NCBI GenBank assembly: GCA_003219395.1 | Contig: QHOR01000027.1 | Coordinates: 1 to 18,127, forward strand | DNA: 18,127 nt | From: Verrucomicrobiota bacterium | GTDB lineage: Bacteria; Verrucomicrobiota; Verrucomicrobiia; Chthoniobacterales; UBA10450 | Reading direction: 5' to 3' | Shown: positions 6,568 through 14,431 of the stretch, piece by piece | Numbering within the stretch: the stretch's first letter is position 1 | Layout: the number at the start of each line of letters is the position of its first letter | Notes under the pieces: model-generated | What the model was told of the DNA's origin: nothing | The model's input: the letters and a program-made list of their open reading frames with translations, nothing else | Database searches by the model: none | Position numbers and translations under genes: made by a program

Positions 6568-7743
6568 GTGAAAATCTGCGACCTTACCCAGTTTTACTCT
6601 CCGGTAAGTGGAGGCGTGAAACGATACGTTCACGAAAAGATTGCGTACATCAGCAACTGTTCGCCTGACGATAGGCACGTTCTCGTCATTCCCGGAGCGA
6701 AAAATGAGATAACAACAAATGGCCGATCGCGAATCTACTCGATTCGTTCGCCATTGGTGTCGCGGATCTCGCGGTATCGCGCACTCCTAAATCTTCGCGC
6801 GATCGAAGAAATCCTGGAACGCGAACATCCGGATCTCATTGAATCGAGCGATCCGTATCAGATCGGATGGAAATCAGTTGCCGCCGGTCGTGCGCTTAGC
6901 GTGCCGGTCGTTGGTTTTTATCATTCCCATTTCCCGGAAGCCTATCTGCGCGCCGGCACGAAATTTTTAGGCACACGCGGCTCGCAGCGAGCGATGAAAT
7001 TGACGCGTGCTTATGTACGCAGACTTTACAATCATTTTCAAGCCACACTGGTGCCGTCCGAAGAGCTGGCCGAGCTGCTTTTCGAATGGGGCGTGCGCAA
7101 TGTGCGGCCGGTGCGCCTCGGCATTAACACCGCACTTTTTAAGCCAGTGCCCCATGATGCAGCTGCCACTCGTCACTTTTTAAACATCAGTCGTGGGCAG
7201 ACGCTGCTCCTCTACGCCGGCCGATTAGCCGGCGAAAAAAATACACAAACATTGTTCCAAGCGTTCGCGCTGCTGCGCCAACGGCACCGGAGCAAGTTTC
7301 ATCTTCTGATCATCGGCGACGGACCGCAGCGGCGCAAAGTACAACAGTTGCAACGGCGCGCTGGAAATGTCTCCTGGATTTCATATTGCGCAGACGCGAG
7401 TGATCTTGCCCGTTACTACCGCGCAGCGGATCTTTTCGTACACCCAGGTGTTCAGGAAACCTTTGGCCTTGTAGCCTTGGAAAGCCAGGCGTGCGGCACT
7501 CCCGTAGTGGGAATTCATGGGAGTTACATGGATCGGATTATTTGTCACGACCAGAAAGGCTGGGCGCAGGAGAATAGCCCGGAGGCGTTGGCTCAAGCGA
7601 TTGAAGATTTTAGTACTAAAAAATTGTCAGCTTTGGGACAGGCCGCCGCGGCCACAACGGAACGGCTCTACAGCTGGCCGCGGGTATTTAACGAACTGTT
7701 TTGCATTTATAGCGAGGTTCGCGCAAACTACCGCCAATCTTAG
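6568..7743 (+). CDS. GT4 family glycosyltransferase
   Basis: This 391-residue retaining GT-B enzyme probably transfers a sugar such as mannose or glucose during envelope or exopolysaccharide glycan synthesis. The N-terminal domain has KICDLTQFYSPVSGGVKRYV and FYHSHFP. The C-terminal Rossmann domain has LLYAGRLAGEKN, LLIIGDGPQR and the donor-binding E-x7-E motif in VQETFGLVALESQACGTPVV. Its overall look is closest to GDP-mannose-dependent alpha-mannosyltransferases, but the donor is inferred. GTG 6568 is preferred. An upstream in-frame GTG at 6481 lies inside the palindromic repeat, and the 29 extra residues would be encoded by that repeat. The TAG stop at 7741-7743 directly abuts the ATG of the GNAT gene, so the two are almost certainly cotranscribed. 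Confidence 0.88.
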   Translation: MKICDLTQFYSPVSGGVKRYVHEKIAYISNCSPDDRHVLVIPGAKNEITTNGRSRIYSIRSPLVSRISRYRALLNLRAIEEILEREHPDLIESSDPYQIGWKSVAAGRALSVPVVGFYHSHFPEAYLRAGTKFLGTRGSQRAMKLTRAYVRRLYNHFQATLVPSEELAELLFEWGVRNVRPVRLGINTALFKPVPHDAAATRHFLNISRGQTLLLYAGRLAGEKNTQTLFQAFALLRQRHRSKFHLLIIGDGPQRRKVQQLQRRAGNVSWISYCADASDLARYYRAADLFVHPGVQETFGLVALESQACGTPVVGIHGSYMDRIICHDQKGWAQENSPEALAQAIEDFSTKKLSALGQAAAATTERLYSWPRVFNELFCIYSEVRANYRQS

Positions 7744-8439
7744 ATGGCGGGCGACGACCATAAGCCGTTCCTCATTCGTGGCTATCGCAGATCGGACCGT
7801 GAAGCGGTACGAAAGCTCTGCTGCGATACCGGATTTCTCGGCGACCCGATTGATCCCGTGTACGAAGATCGAGAATTGTTCGCCGATTTTCTCACGACCT
7901 ATTACACCGATCACGAACCGGAGTCGTGTTTTCTCCTTGAGGTGGATGGCGAAATTCGCGGTTATCTTCTCGGCTCGCGCAAGCCGCTGCAGAACCAGCT
8001 CTATGCGCTTTATCAAAATGTGTGGCTTTTTTTTCGCGCCCTGACGCGATATTTTCGCTACAGCCAACGCTCACGTCGTTTTATTCGATGGCTGCTGGTA
8101 CACGGTTGGCGTGAGGTGCCTGCGGCGCCGAGACGCACGCCGCATTTTCATATCAACTTGCTGCCGGACGCGCGGCAGGTTTCGACGACGCGCGCGCTGA
8201 TGAGCGCATATCTGAGTTATCTTTACCGGTCCGGCGAAAAGCGTGTCTACGGTCAGATCATTACGTTTGAGAGTCGCCGCGGAGAGAAAATGTTTGAGCG
8301 CTACGGGTTCAAAGTGCTGAATCGCGCGGAGATCACGAAGTACAGGGCAATTTATCCCAAATCGGTTTATCTCAGCACCGTGATCAAGAACTTGGAGACG
8401 GCCGAACCGCTCTCTGTGACGACGCGTTCACGTTTGTAA
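7744..8439 (+). CDS. GNAT-family N-acetyltransferase
   Basis: This 231-residue protein has a GNAT fold and would transfer an acyl group from acetyl-CoA to an amine. The N-terminal strand FLIRGYRRSDREAVRKL is the typical start. A middle strand ESCFLLEVDGEIRGYLLG is followed by an unusual basic, aromatic insert (about residues 85-125, FFRALTRYFRYSQRSRR). The core motif region FHINLLPDARQ and a late ESRRGEKMFERYGFKVL match motif B of the family. Its ATG follows the GT4 stop with no spacer, suggesting joint action, for example acylation of an amino sugar or glycan precursor. That role is inference from position only. A GCGGC/GCCGC hairpin with five T residues lies between it and the tRNA. Confidence 0.8.
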   Translation: MAGDDHKPFLIRGYRRSDREAVRKLCCDTGFLGDPIDPVYEDRELFADFLTTYYTDHEPESCFLLEVDGEIRGYLLGSRKPLQNQLYALYQNVWLFFRALTRYFRYSQRSRRFIRWLLVHGWREVPAAPRRTPHFHINLLPDARQVSTTRALMSAYLSYLYRSGEKRVYGQIITFESRRGEKMFERYGFKVLNRAEITKYRAIYPKSVYLSTVIKNLETAEPLSVTTRSRL

Positions 8440-8458
8440 GACACGCAACTTGTTCCAA

Positions 8459-8491
8459 GCGGCAGCGTGCGTTAATGTGCGCCGCATTTTT
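8459..8491 (+). terminator. Possible intrinsic terminator after the GT4-GNAT pair
   Basis: GCGGC (8459-8463) can pair with GCCGC (8481-8485), extended by GC/GC pairing after a one-base bulge, and is followed by ATTTTT at 8486-8491. It lies 20 nt after the GNAT stop and directly before the tRNA. The stem is short, so the call is tentative. Confidence 0.35.
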
Positions 8492-8564
8492 GCCGGCATA
8501 GCTCAGCTGGTAGAGCAGCTGATTTGTAATCAGCAGGTCGTCGGTTCGAATCCGACTGCCGGCT
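8492..8564 (+). tRNA. tRNA-Thr (anticodon TGT)
   Basis: A complete 73-nt cloverleaf can be drawn by hand. The acceptor stem is GCCGGCA/TGCCGGC with discriminator T; the D arm is GCTC/GAGC; the anticodon stem is GCTGA/TCAGC with loop TTTGTAA (anticodon TGT at 8525-8527, reading ACA). A 5-nt variable loop precedes the T arm GTCGG-TTCGAAT-CCGAC. The 3' CCA is not encoded (TCA follows). The roughly 226 nt from here to the next gene show no further feature I can support. Confidence 0.97.
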
Positions 8565-8790
8565 CATTTTAACGTTTCGCTTGCCGATTGTGGATCGCAA
8601 GGCAATTGCTCGTCACCAGCACGCGGTCGGCAACCTCGAATGGCAGCTCGATTCTTGTGGCTAACAAATACAAAGAGCTGTTTTTTCCTTGCGAAATTTG
8701 CACCCGATCTGGCGACATTTCGTCCGCGAGGGCTTAAACAAATTGCCTTCGTGCCGATTCACGAAATGATACTTTAACGACCTGATTACA

Positions 8791-10122
8791 ATGACTCATC
8801 CGCGGTATGACTTTGATTTTGCTGTGGCTGGGGGCGGTCCAGCCGGCTCCTCGGCGGCCATCTCGCTGGGACAGCGTGGTCATTCAGTTGTCCTCTTTGA
8901 GCGCGACACATTCCCGCGGTTTCACATTGGAGAGTCGTTGCTTTCGACTGCGAACGACGCGTTCGCAACTTTGGGCGTAGCCAAGAGAATCGAGGCGGCT
9001 TCTTTTCCGGAGAAATGGGGAGCGCGTCTCTTCACGCACGACGGTCAGAGCGGCCGGTACGTGGATTTCACAGATGTTCGAGAGGTGACCAGGCCGCAGA
9101 CGTATCAGGTGTGTCGTCAGGAATTCGATCGTATTCTCATGGAACGAGCACGCGAAGTGGGCGTGAACGTTCGAGAAGCATGCAACGTCACTGCGTGTGA
9201 GTTTACTCCTGATGCCGCAGCGCTGGACGTGGCGTCACGCGTCGACGGTGCGACGTGTCACCTGCGCGTGCGCGCGGTAATTGATGCCACAGGTCGCGGA
9301 GGTTTACTCGCTCGAAAATTCAATCTGCGCACCGAGGAACCGCGGCTCGCCAACATAGCAATATTCTCCCACTACACGAATGTCCCGCGTCTAGGAGGCG
9401 CCCGGCCTGACGACATTCCACTTATCGCACGCAGCGACGCCGGCTGGTTCTGGCTGATTCCAATTTCAAAAGAGTTCACCAGCGTCGGCGTGGTTTTGCC
9501 GAAGGACCTTTACCGCAGTTTGGCCAAGGATTCGCCGGAGGAGACGCTCAACAGCGCAATCTGCGACACAGCAATTGTCGCCGAATTAATGCGGGAGGCT
9601 CGTCGCGAGTGGCCTGTACGTGTGGAAAAAGATTTTTCGTACAGCGCTTCGGCGTATGCTGGCCATCGTTGGATCCTGGCCGGGGACGCAGGATCATTTC
9701 TTGATCCGGTATTCTCGACCGGAGTTTCAATCGCTATGGAGTCGGGGATCGAAGCCGCTGCCGAGCTCCATCGTGCGCTGGCAAGAAATGACTTCTCGGC
9801 TGCGAGTTTTGCGGGATTTTCTCGTCATCAGCGCAAGCGGTTTCAGAGATTTCGGCGTTTTGTTGTAGGATTTTACACACCAGCGTTCCGCGACGTCTTT
9901 TTTAGCCCGCAACCTCCAACCCTAATCTTCCGGTCCGTTGTTACCGTGCTTGCGGGTAAGTGGAACGCAAGTTTGTGGACCCGCTTCTTGAACCATGTGT
10001 TCTTCAGTATGGTATGGATGCAGAAACATTTTAACCTAACCCGCCCGGTGTTCCGGCGCGACCGAGACGCGGGCTATCCGATCGAAACTCCCTCTAAAGA
10101 TCCCGTTGCGCGTGGCGCCTAA
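8791..10122 (+). CDS. Flavin-dependent halogenase-like FAD monooxygenase (1)
   Basis: This 443-residue protein belongs to the FAD-dependent monooxygenase superfamily. The N-terminal AVAGGGPAGSSAA is the GxGxxG FAD site. FPRFHIGESLL is shared by flavin-dependent halogenases and geranylgeranyl-reductase-like enzymes. K75 in FPEKWGARL lies where halogenases such as CmlS and PrnA carry their catalytic lysine. W219-F-W221-L-I-P224 fits the halogenase WxWxIP motif. GDAGSFLDPVFSTGV holds both the second FAD motif and an Fx.Px.Sx.G motif (F303, P306, S309, G311). Length fits phenol/pyrrole-type halogenases better than the roughly 530-residue tryptophan halogenases. No carrier protein or flavin reductase gene is adjacent. 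Halogenation is plausible but unproven; hydroxylation or reduction of an isoprenoid remains possible. Confidence 0.75.
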   Translation: MTHPRYDFDFAVAGGGPAGSSAAISLGQRGHSVVLFERDTFPRFHIGESLLSTANDAFATLGVAKRIEAASFPEKWGARLFTHDGQSGRYVDFTDVREVTRPQTYQVCRQEFDRILMERAREVGVNVREACNVTACEFTPDAAALDVASRVDGATCHLRVRAVIDATGRGGLLARKFNLRTEEPRLANIAIFSHYTNVPRLGGARPDDIPLIARSDAGWFWLIPISKEFTSVGVVLPKDLYRSLAKDSPEETLNSAICDTAIVAELMREARREWPVRVEKDFSYSASAYAGHRWILAGDAGSFLDPVFSTGVSIAMESGIEAAAELHRALARNDFSAASFAGFSRHQRKRFQRFRRFVVGFYTPAFRDVFFSPQPPTLIFRSVVTVLAGKWNASLWTRFLNHVFFSMVWMQKHFNLTRPVFRRDRDAGYPIETPSKDPVARGA

Positions 10123-10164
10123 CCCCTGGCCGCGAATTTCTCCACAACATGTGAAGGCGTCATT

Positions 10165-11472
10165 TCAGCGGCCAAATTTCGGTTGTCCTGCTTCTTCAGT
10201 ACCCGGTTCGTGAACGGGTTGATGGGTGCCGCTTCCCACCAGGCGTTCGAATAGCGGAGACGCCATCAGCGTGGTAAGGACCGCCATAATCACGAGAGTC
10301 GCGAAAAGTCCCTCTGATATGATGCCACGTTGCAGTCCGATGTTAATGATGATCAGTTCCATTAATCCGCGGGCATTCATCAATGTGCCAATGCCGAGCG
10401 CTTCGCGGTTTTGGATACCAGTAGCCCGTGCGGCTGCCCAGCACGCAACCCCTTTACCGATAACGGCTGCGATCAACACGGCGCCGCACATAGCCCAAAG
10501 AAAGCCCGTGTTGAGCAAACCGATCTTTGTATTCAAACCCGAGTAGGTAAAAAACAGCGGGAGCAGCAAGGCCACGGTAAGTGGCTGAATACGGCTAATC
10601 ATGTCGCGCGCGACGACTCCCCGCGGCATCGCGGCACCCATGACGAACGCACCGAACACGGCGTGCAAACCGATGAGATCGGTGAACCACGCACCCAGAG
10701 CCATAAGTGCCAGGCCGACGACTAGCCCGGCCTCCGTGAGCATTCCTTTTTTTACCAGACAGACTTTGGCACGAAGCAGCAACGGCCGTAGGATTAACAG
10801 GGTTAAGCTCACATAAGCGACACCGCCGACGATATTGATGAGCGCATGGCCCCAATTTTTCTCGAAACTCGCGAGCACCACCGCGAGCAGACACCATGCC
10901 GTCGCGTCGTCGATTGCCCCGGCGCCCAACGCCACCGTTCCCATGGTCGTGCCCGTAAGTTTTTTGAAATGAATGATCCGCGCGAGCATGGGAAAGGCGG
11001 TGATACACATCGATGCGCCAAGGAAGAGCATTGCCTCCGAGCGCGACGTCGTGCTTGGAAATAGCGCCGTATTCTCAAATAGAATCCAGGCCAGCCCAGC
11101 GCCCAATATGAAAGGTGTCAGCATTCCGGCTACCGACACGGCGACCGAGCTTGTGAGTTTGCGTCGCACGATATCGACCCGGAATTCCATGCCCACGACA
11201 AACATGTATAGCGCCAGACCTAGTTGTGACGCTGGAAACAAATAGCTCTGGGTGTCGCGCATTTTCTGAGCGGGATCCCATGGAAAGAGCCAATGCTGCG
11301 CATTCGGCCAGAGCAAACCGAAGAGCGACGGCCCGAGCAGCACGCCGGCTAGCATCTCGGCCACGACTTGCGGCTGTCCGAGTCGCCCAGCGAGCGCTCC
11401 CACGATGCGGCAGAACAACAGAATAACTGCAAGCTGAATGAAAAACTGAACAGCAAGATGTACGTTGTTCAT
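10165..11472 (-). CDS. CPA2-family cation:proton antiporter
   Basis: This 435-residue integral membrane protein has about 12 hydrophobic segments and matches the Na+(K+)/H+ exchanger domain of the CPA2 family. Landmarks are QVVAEMLAGVLLGPSLFG near residues 35-52, the ion-binding double aspartate D188-D189 in GAGAIDDATAW (typical of electrogenic exchangers), K340 in AVIGKGVACW, and GTLMNARGLMELI with N366 and R368. There is no C-terminal TrkA-N or UspA domain; the tail after residue 410 is short and hydrophilic. It is convergent with the first halogenase-like gene (42 nt apart) and divergent from the second (148 nt apart). It probably supports cation or pH homeostasis; a link to halide chemistry is speculative. 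Confidence 0.9.
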   Translation of the reverse strand: MNNVHLAVQFFIQLAVILLFCRIVGALAGRLGQPQVVAEMLAGVLLGPSLFGLLWPNAQHWLFPWDPAQKMRDTQSYLFPASQLGLALYMFVVGMEFRVDIVRRKLTSSVAVSVAGMLTPFILGAGLAWILFENTALFPSTTSRSEAMLFLGASMCITAFPMLARIIHFKKLTGTTMGTVALGAGAIDDATAWCLLAVVLASFEKNWGHALINIVGGVAYVSLTLLILRPLLLRAKVCLVKKGMLTEAGLVVGLALMALGAWFTDLIGLHAVFGAFVMGAAMPRGVVARDMISRIQPLTVALLLPLFFTYSGLNTKIGLLNTGFLWAMCGAVLIAAVIGKGVACWAAARATGIQNREALGIGTLMNARGLMELIIINIGLQRGIISEGLFATLVIMAVLTTLMASPLFERLVGSGTHQPVHEPGTEEAGQPKFGR

Positions 11473-11620
11473 GGACTGACTTATGCAGCGTGAAGGTTAA
11501 CGGAATCAAACAGGATGGGACAAGGTGAACGTTGCCTTGTTTAGACTGCGCGAGGCCGTTGGTAATGAATTGCACACTTGACGCGATAAGTGCGGGCCAA
11601 GAAAACTATGTATTCGTAAC
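11473..11620. promoter_or_regulatory. Divergent intergenic region between antiporter and second halogenase-like gene
   Basis: This 148-bp gap must hold promoters for both divergent genes. It contains a near-palindrome, ACAAGG (11520-11525) and CCTTGT (11535-11540) around AACGTT, which could be an operator. TTGATT and CATAAG, 18 nt apart on the minus strand, are a weak sigma-70-like candidate just before the antiporter start. No convincing promoter was found for the plus-strand gene. Confidence 0.25.
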
Positions 11621-13150
11621 ATGCAATCGCAGACAAACCCCCCTCAATCCGCGGACACCGACTTTTACGACGTGGTAATCATGGGAGGCGCGCTTTCGGG
11701 AGCCGCAACCGCTACGCTCTTGTTGCGGCAAAATCCCGGAATTCGCATATTGATCCTGGAGAAATCGGCAAAACTTTCGCGCCGCGTCGGTGAGGCAACC
11801 GTGGAGGTCAGTGCATATTTCATGGGTCGGGTGCTGGGCTTGACGCAATATCTCAATGAATCGCACCTTGCGAAACAAGGCTTGCGCTTTTGGTTTACAA
11901 ATAGCGATGTAAACACACTCGCCGAAGCGAGCGAAGTTGGCCCGCTTTATCAGGTGCGTGTGCCGTCTTATCAACTCGATCGTGCCGCGTTTGATGAAGA
12001 GGTACTGCGCCGCGCCGGTGTTGCGGGCGCGGAGATTTTGCGTCCCGCAACAATAATCAACGTGCAGTTACGGCGGGGTAAAGAACAAACGGTCATTTTT
12101 CGCAATGGTGAAGGCACCAGGACAGTTCGTTCTCGATGGATTGTTGATGCGTCCGGTGTAGCCGCGATTCTAGCCCGCAAGGAAGGTTGGTGGAAATCCA
12201 ACACTGAACATCCGACTGCGGCGGCGTGGTCAAGATGGAAGTATGTCAAGGATTGGGACAGCCGCGAGCTGGCCGAAAAATATCCTTCATGGTCGCGCGC
12301 TGTTTACGCCACGCGTAACACTGCCACCAATCACGTAATCGGGGATGGCTGGTGGAGCTGGTGGATTCCACTGAAAGGCGGGGACGTAAGTGTCGGCGTG
12401 GTTTTCGATCAAAGACTCGTCGATTGGCCACAGGATGCTGGAAAACTTGGCGAACGGCTCAAGGCTTTCCTGATGAAGCATCCAGTCGCGCGTGAGATTT
12501 TGATTGATGCTCAATTTAATGAGGAAGACGTCCACTGGCGGAAAAACCTCGCTTATTACAGCACGAATTTTGCCGGAGATGGCTTTGTTCTGGTTGGGGA
12601 CGCTGCCGCGTTCATGGATCCATTTTATAGCCCCGGTATGGACTGGATCTCCTTTACGACCTCACGCGCGGCTGCGCTGATCACTGCCCAGAGAAAAGGC
12701 GAGGCGATAAGTGGATTAATTGAGCGGCACAATCGCGATTTGGCGAGATCTCATCGTTGCTGGTTCGAGGCTGTTTACAAGGATAAGTACGAATACATGG
12801 GCGAATTTGACCTGATGAGCACTGCTCTGATTTTCGATCTTTGCCTTTATTACGTGGGCGTAGTATCCCGGATATTCAGGTACGGTGAGAACGCTCTGCT
12901 GGTTCCGCCTTTTTCCGCCACGGGCGTCGGACCCGTTTTTCATTTCATGCGAACCTACAATCGCCGTTTTGCTCAGATTGGGCGTCGTCGTCGCGAACGT
13001 CGAATGCTGGGCAAAACCAACAGAGCGCACCGATGCCTGATCCCGGGCTTCAAACTGCATTCCACCAATCCCAAACTTTTTGCTCAAGGCTTCGCAAAAT
13101 GGGCGCGAGTGGAACTTGGCGAGCTGTTTTCCTCAAGTGCGTCTGGATGA
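11621..13150 (+). CDS. Flavin-dependent halogenase-like FAD monooxygenase (2)
   Basis: This 509-residue FAD monooxygenase is only distantly similar to the protein at 8791 but shares the same landmarks. The FAD site is VVIMGGALSGAAT, with alanine replacing the second glycine of GxGxxG. RRVGEATVEVSAYFM replaces the usual HIGESLLP segment, and K85 in HLAKQGLRFWF is the candidate catalytic lysine. W245-S-W247-W-I249-P250 matches WxWxIP. GDAAAFMDPFYSPGMDW holds an Fx.Px.Sx.G motif (F331, P334, S337, G339). A C-terminal extension of about 120 residues contains a hydrophobic patch (LIFDLCLYYVGVVSRIF) and ends in a basic region, so membrane association is possible. ATG 11621 places the Rossmann strand after a 16-residue leader. 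The substrate is unknown, and halogenation is inferred only from motifs. Confidence 0.75.
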   Translation: MQSQTNPPQSADTDFYDVVIMGGALSGAATATLLLRQNPGIRILILEKSAKLSRRVGEATVEVSAYFMGRVLGLTQYLNESHLAKQGLRFWFTNSDVNTLAEASEVGPLYQVRVPSYQLDRAAFDEEVLRRAGVAGAEILRPATIINVQLRRGKEQTVIFRNGEGTRTVRSRWIVDASGVAAILARKEGWWKSNTEHPTAAAWSRWKYVKDWDSRELAEKYPSWSRAVYATRNTATNHVIGDGWWSWWIPLKGGDVSVGVVFDQRLVDWPQDAGKLGERLKAFLMKHPVAREILIDAQFNEEDVHWRKNLAYYSTNFAGDGFVLVGDAAAFMDPFYSPGMDWISFTTSRAAALITAQRKGEAISGLIERHNRDLARSHRCWFEAVYKDKYEYMGEFDLMSTALIFDLCLYYVGVVSRIFRYGENALLVPPFSATGVGPVFHFMRTYNRRFAQIGRRRRERRMLGKTNRAHRCLIPGFKLHSTNPKLFAQGFAKWARVELGELFSSSASG

Positions 13151-13203
13151 TGATCGTTTAGCTTGCAATCGACTTACGGCGGGGCGTCACCAAAATCATC
13201 TCA

Positions 13204-14133
13204 ATGAGACTCGCCGTATTTGCTGTTGCGCTTGCGTTGACCACCAGTGCTTTTGGCCAGGAGCAGTCTGGAGCGGTTCGCAGCGACACTGGCAGCGATT
13301 TGCTTTGGAAAAAGCTCGAGGCGCGCGTTGATGAAGTCGCCGATCAGCTCGATGGCGTGATGGGCGTGGCAATTCTCGATTTAACAGATGACCGGACCCT
13401 TTTGAGCAATGCCGATCGGGTTTTTCCCGCCGCCAGCTCAATCAAAATCGCGATCTTGCTGGAGTTGTATCATCAGGATGAAGAAGCTCGCGCAGGAGCC
13501 AAAGGCAAAACGAGATATTTACACCTTCGATCTCAACGATGTTGTCGAAGAAAGCCGGATCATGTCTTACTGCTGGCGTAACCCGTGTTACTAATCGCGA
13601 TCTGGCTCAATTCACGGTTGCGGTGAGCGACAACACCGTCGCGAATGTCCTCTACCACCGAGTCGGGAAAGATCACGTAAGCACAACGCTGCGGCTTATC
13701 CAAGTCGATGCTGCGCCGAAAGATGATGGATATCGCGGCTGTTCGACGCGGCGACGAGAACATTGCAACGCCACAGGAAATGGTTCGGATGTTGGAAGCT
13801 ATTTACAAGGAGAAGGCGCTGAACAAGCAAGCGACCGCAGAATTGATCGAACAGCTTTCCACACCGAAACAGAGCTATATTCCGACTTACTTGCCCGATA
13901 ATGTTCGCGTAGCTAATAACCTTGGAGAATTACAAGCTGTGCGGAGCGATTCAAGTGTCGTTTTTGCTGAACATCGGCCGTTTGCAATAAGTGTTATGAC
14001 CAGTTACGACCGCGATGAAAGAACCGCCGAGGGTGCCATCAGCGAAGTTGCTCTCGAAGCGTACTACTACTTCGAAATGCGCGGGAAGGCCTCCGAATAT
14101 GGTCGCGTGGTGCCGCCGATTTCGCCCGAATGA
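13204..14133 (+). pseudogene. Class A beta-lactamase-like serine hydrolase, broken by three frameshifts
   Basis: Pieces of one class A beta-lactamase-like protein occur in order in three reading frames. Frame 1 from ATG 13204 has a signal peptide (LAVFAVALALTTSAFGQ) and the active-site S78-S-I-K81 (FPAASSIKIA). Near 13508-13513 it passes to the frame with RDIYTFDLNDVVEESRIM. Near 13560-13570 it passes to the frame with LTAGVTRVTNRDL and the SDN loop (AVSDNTVANVL). Near 13700 it returns to the first frame with LRRKMMDIAAVRRGDENIATP and FAISVMTSY, ending at TGA 14131. Each change is +1, so the total is three and the original frame is restored. The usual KTG is replaced by NLG (VANNLGELQAV). An extra A in AAAA near 13509 explains the first shift. 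The enzyme cannot be made as read. Confidence 0.8.
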
Positions 14134-14158
14134 TGAGTCACTTGCATCACGCATGCAG

Positions 14159-14431
14159 TCATGAGTCGTAGTTAACTATGCGCTGGCTCACTCCACTTTT
14201 CGCGCTTGTGACGCCGGCACTACTGACCACAATTCGAGTGCCTGCGACAACTTCTTCGAAATCACCACCAAATTTCACCTTGAAACCCGCATCATTCGCC
14301 AGAGTCGTAGCACCAAGAATTACCCGGAGGGGAAGATCGGAATTACAGCTGGGGCAGACATGTAGCCCTGAACAACTCAACCCAACGTTCACGATTGCCA
14401 AGCACGACGGCCCGTGCGCTCCCAGAATCAC
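14159..14431 (-). CDS. Possible small protein translationally coupled to priA, function unknown
   Basis: A 90-residue frame starts at GTG 14431, overlapping the priA TGA as GTGA, and runs to 14159. It contains one CPSC pair (VCPSCNSDLP) and a segment FKVKFGGDFEEVVAGTRIVV with no cysteine-rich continuation. Codon use resembles neighbouring genes, and the GTGA junction would allow coupled translation. I do not recognise a family. A 96-residue frame on the opposite strand (14178-14468) overlaps priA and has an arginine/proline/serine-rich shadow composition, so it is not annotated. If this gene is not real, 14134-14427 is simply a spacer between a pseudogene and priA. Confidence 0.35.
   Translation of the reverse strand: MILGAHGPSCLAIVNVGLSCSGLHVCPSCNSDLPLRVILGATTLANDAGFKVKFGGDFEEVVAGTRIVVSSAGVTSAKSGVSQRIVNYDS

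Noticed and set aside
8743..8773. Possible sigma-70 promoter (TTGCCT ... GATACT) before the first flavoenzyme gene
   Set aside because: Both boxes match consensus weakly and the spacing is 19 nt, so it cannot be separated from chance.
10127..10174. TGGCCGC/GCGGCCA inverted repeat between the convergent first flavoenzyme and antiporter genes
   Set aside because: The arms are 7 bp with a 34-nt loop, one arm overlaps the antiporter's last codons, and there is no T-run, so it is not a credible terminator.
11574..11615. TTGACG followed by TATGTA upstream of the second flavoenzyme gene as a promoter
   Set aside because: The boxes are 23 nt apart, too far for a standard sigma-70 promoter.
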